64,000 bases of DNA from the NCBI RefSeq assembly GCF_047302285.1, contig NZ_CP154845.1:1364001-1428000 (forward strand). The letters are read 5' to 3'. The notes under the pieces are model-generated. The model was not told where the DNA came from. It did no database searches and was given only the letters and a program-made list of their open reading frames with translations. The first letter of the stretch is position 1; each line of letters begins with the position of its first letter. This document shows, in pieces, positions 62,056-64,000 of the stretch. The translations under genes and the position numbers were made by a program. The stretch is from Robertmurraya sp047302285 (GTDB lineage Bacteria; Bacillota; Bacilli; Bacillales; Cytobacillaceae).

Positions 62056-62463
62056 ATGAATGGTTTTTGGGAGAACGAATACGTACAAACAGCAGCCTAT
62101 TTTAGTGTTGTTATTTTATGTCTTGTCGTGTTTTTAGCGATTTTTGAGTTAGTAACAAAATATCGAAACTGGGAAGAAATTAAAAAAGGGAATATAGCAG
62201 TAGCGATGGCTACGGGAGGAAAAATCTTCGGGATTGTGAATGTATTCCGACATTCCATTTCTCACCATGACACGTTATTTACGATGATTGGTTGGGGAGC
62301 TTATGGCTTCTTCTTACTGTTAATTGGATATTTCATTTTTGAATTTTTCACCCCGAAATTTAAAATCGATGAAGAAATTGAAAATGATAACCGCGCGGTA
62401 GGTTTCATTTCTATGATGATATCGATTAGCTTATCATTTGTAATTGGTGCGAATATCGCATAA
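62056..62463 (+). CDS. yshE: DUF350 membrane protein YshE
   Basis: A 135-residue protein with four membrane segments (AAYFSVVILCLVVFLAIFEL ... FISMMISISLSFVIGAN). The NIAVAMATGGKIFGI stretch is the DUF350 signature. Sits between mutS2 and lcfA as in B. subtilis. The function is unknown. Confidence 0.88.
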   Translation: MNGFWENEYVQTAAYFSVVILCLVVFLAIFELVTKYRNWEEIKKGNIAVAMATGGKIFGIVNVFRHSISHHDTLFTMIGWGAYGFFLLLIGYFIFEFFTPKFKIDEEIENDNRAVGFISMMISISLSFVIGANIA

Positions 62464-62476
62464 GGAGCGAGTTCAG

Positions 62477-62551
62477 TTGGAGAAATTAGCAAAAATCCTT
62501 TTTGTTTTATGTGCTGTATTTGTTGTCATTGGCATTTTCTATTTATTTTAA
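62477..62551 (+). CDS. Tiny single-pass membrane peptide (24 aa)
   Basis: TTG at 62477 with SD AAGGAG at the end of yshE. The peptide is MEKLAKILFVLCAVFVVIGI plus a short tail, i.e. a lone membrane helix with charged N-terminus. A terminator follows at 62562, so it would be the last gene of the mutS2-yshE transcript. Too short to be certain. Confidence 0.45.
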   Translation: MEKLAKILFVLCAVFVVIGIFYLF

Positions 62552-62561
62552 AGTAAGTTCA

Positions 62562-62588
62562 AAAAACGTCGAGGCTTCGGCGTTTTTT
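62562..62588 (+). terminator. Intrinsic terminator after the yshE unit
   Basis: AAAAACGTCGA and TCGGCGTTTTT (one G-U) around a 4-base loop, with a T tract. Confidence 0.82.
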
Positions 62589-62708
62589 ATTTACGCTAAA
62601 AGACAAGCATGTCAGGTAAGAATTAATTGTCAGTACGTAGCCGACTATATTATAATGAATAATGAACAATTAGAATGTTCGAAAAATTATAAGAATAGGG
62701 GGGCCACT

Positions 62709-64000
62709 ATGACTGATTTGAAGCCTTGGCTAAAGAGCTATCCAGAACAAATTCCACATACTTTGACATATTCAAATGAACCTGTTCAAAATTATTTAAA
62801 GAAAACAGCCGAAGAAAATCCCGATAAGATAGCCATCCACTTCATGGGCAAAGAAATGACCTATCATGAAGTGTACGCTGCATCGCTCAAGTTTGCAGGT
62901 TATTTGCAAAGCTTAGGGATTGAGAAGGGTGACAGGGTTGCGATCATGCTACCTAACTGTCCGCAATCGGTAATTAGTTATTATGGTATATTGTTTGCTG
63001 GCGGAATTGTCGTCCAAACGAATCCACTATATGTGGAAAGAGAAATTGAGTATCAAATCAATGATTCAGGTTCGAAAATCATTATCACCTTAGATATCCT
63101 ATATCCACGTGTCACGAAAGTCATGCCAAAAACTGATTTGCAACATATAATTGTAACCGCTATCAAAGACTATTTACCTTTTCCCAAGAACTTGGTTTAT
63201 CCATTTATTCAAAAGAAGCAATACGGTTTTTCAGTTAATGTCCAGCATGAAGGCAATCAACATCTTTTAACAGAAATATTGAAACAGCCTCAAAAGCCAC
63301 TGGAGGAGCCAGAGTTTAATTTTGAAGAAGATATCGCTTTACTGCAGTATACAGGAGGGACAACAGGTTATCCGAAAGGGGTAATGTTAACGCATAAAAA
63401 TCTTGTCGCAAATGCCTCGATGTGTGAAGCATGGCTCTATAAATGTAAAAAAGGAGAGGAAGTCGTTCTCGGGTTTTTGCCATTTTTCCACGTATACGGA
63501 ATGACTACCGTTTTGATTTTGTCTGTTATGCAAGGAAACAAAATGGTTCTTCTTCCGAAATTTGATATGGAGACGGCTTTAAAGACGATAGAAAAGCAGC
63601 GTCCGACTTTATTTCCTGGAGCTCCTACAATGTACATCGGCTTATTAAATCATCCAGACTTGCAAAAATATGATCTCTCATCGATTGATTCGTGTATATC
63701 CGGTTCAGCTCCATTACCGGTAGAGGTTCAGCAAAAGTTTGAAGAAGTAACAGGTGGAAAGCTTGTTGAAGGGTATGGATTAACAGAATCTTCTCCTGTT
63801 ACACATGCGAATTTTCTATGGGACCGTCCTCGCATAAAAGGAAGCATCGGTGTACCATGGCCGGACACAGATGCAGCAATCTTTTCGTTAGAGACTGGCG
63901 AAAGATTACCAGCAGGTGAAATTGGAGAAATCTGTGTAAATGGCCCACAAGTGATGAAGGGGTACTGGAATCGTCCGGAAGATACAGCACAAACATTAAG
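62709..64000 (+). CDS. lcfA: Long-chain fatty-acid-CoA ligase, 3' end off-window
   Basis: 430 codons are visible from ATG at 62709 (SD AGGGGGG). An AMP-forming acyl-CoA synthetase that activates fatty acids for beta-oxidation. The P-loop-like motif LLQYTGGTTGYPKGVMLTHK, the FPGAPTMY segment and VEGYGLTESSPVTHANF are present; the C-terminal domain with the catalytic Lys lies beyond the edge. The neighbourhood (after mutS2-yshE) is the B. subtilis lcfA locus. Confidence 0.93.
   Translation, partial: MTDLKPWLKSYPEQIPHTLTYSNEPVQNYLKKTAEENPDKIAIHFMGKEMTYHEVYAASLKFAGYLQSLGIEKGDRVAIMLPNCPQSVISYYGILFAGGIVVQTNPLYVEREIEYQINDSGSKIIITLDILYPRVTKVMPKTDLQHIIVTAIKDYLPFPKNLVYPFIQKKQYGFSVNVQHEGNQHLLTEILKQPQKPLEEPEFNFEEDIALLQYTGGTTGYPKGVMLTHKNLVANASMCEAWLYKCKKGEEVVLGFLPFFHVYGMTTVLILSVMQGNKMVLLPKFDMETALKTIEKQRPTLFPGAPTMYIGLLNHPDLQKYDLSSIDSCISGSAPLPVEVQQKFEEVTGGKLVEGYGLTESSPVTHANFLWDRPRIKGSIGVPWPDTDAAIFSLETGERLPAGEIGEICVNGPQVMKGYWNRPEDTAQTL

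Overview
The window is chromosomal DNA of a low-GC, endospore-forming Firmicute of the family Bacillaceae. Most gene neighbours follow the Bacillus subtilis order: (polA, off-window)-mutM-ytaF-coaE-gapB-speD-nrdR-dnaB-dnaI-ytxC-thrS, then infC-rpmI-rplT-ysdA-ysdB-ysdC, then sspI-ysgA-pheS-pheT-rnhC-zapA-yshB-polX-mutS2-yshE-lcfA. Spore genes (ytxC, ytaF, sspI and a collagen-like surface protein) and T-box leaders ahead of thrS and pheS support the placement. No tRNA, rRNA or CRISPR array was seen.

Region 1 (1-18259) is the right part of an AT-rich integrated element whose left end lies outside the window. It carries an IS4-type transposase cut by the window edge, an excisionase-like HTH gene, three very large tyrosine recombinases (the first broken by a frameshift at its HxxR box), a helical accessory gene, and about 7 kb of cargo. 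The cargo holds a GIY-YIG/TPR protein, an APH-fold kinase, a frameshifted YHYH/excalibur protein, a CPCC zinc protein and three tiny overlapping ORFs. The element sits inside the host mutM gene: only the last ~110 codons of host mutM survive, at 18260-18595. Directly inside the boundary, in the same apparent operon as the recombinase genes, the element carries a complete, divergent mutM. It therefore appears to destroy a DNA-repair gene and bring a replacement. The overall plan resembles Tn554/GInt-type multi-recombinase islands. This is the most interesting system in the window.

Region 2 (18.6-34.3 kb) is conserved core: coenzyme A, gluconeogenesis, polyamine and replication-initiation genes, then translation genes with rich RNA control (T-box for thrS, L20 leader plus an AUU start for infC, a structured leader of unrecognised class ahead of speD).

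Region 3 (34.4-45 kb) is accessory. It holds an SDR enzyme, an ABC transporter with its own two-component system, an array of about eight 53-bp tandem repeats, a deletion scar joining HAD and histidine-phosphatase remnants, an AAA ATPase, a DinB-like protein, a probably leaderless ArsR regulator with a VOC protein, a toroid-fold protein and an M20 dipeptidase.

Region 4 (45-51.6 kb) has sspI, the collagen-like protein, ysgA and pheST. The pheST T-box contains a ~125-bp Bacillaceae-type dispersed repeat inside the leader. Region 5 (51.6-55.8 kb) is a graveyard between pheT and rnhC: IS3, IS1182-like and possible IS256 remnants, a twice-frameshifted secreted protein with a strong promoter, and a four-palindrome dispersed repeat that also occurs at 31.36-31.57 kb. 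Region 6 (55.7-64 kb) returns to core order: rnhC, zapA, yshB, polX, mutS2, yshE and the start of lcfA, which runs off the right edge.
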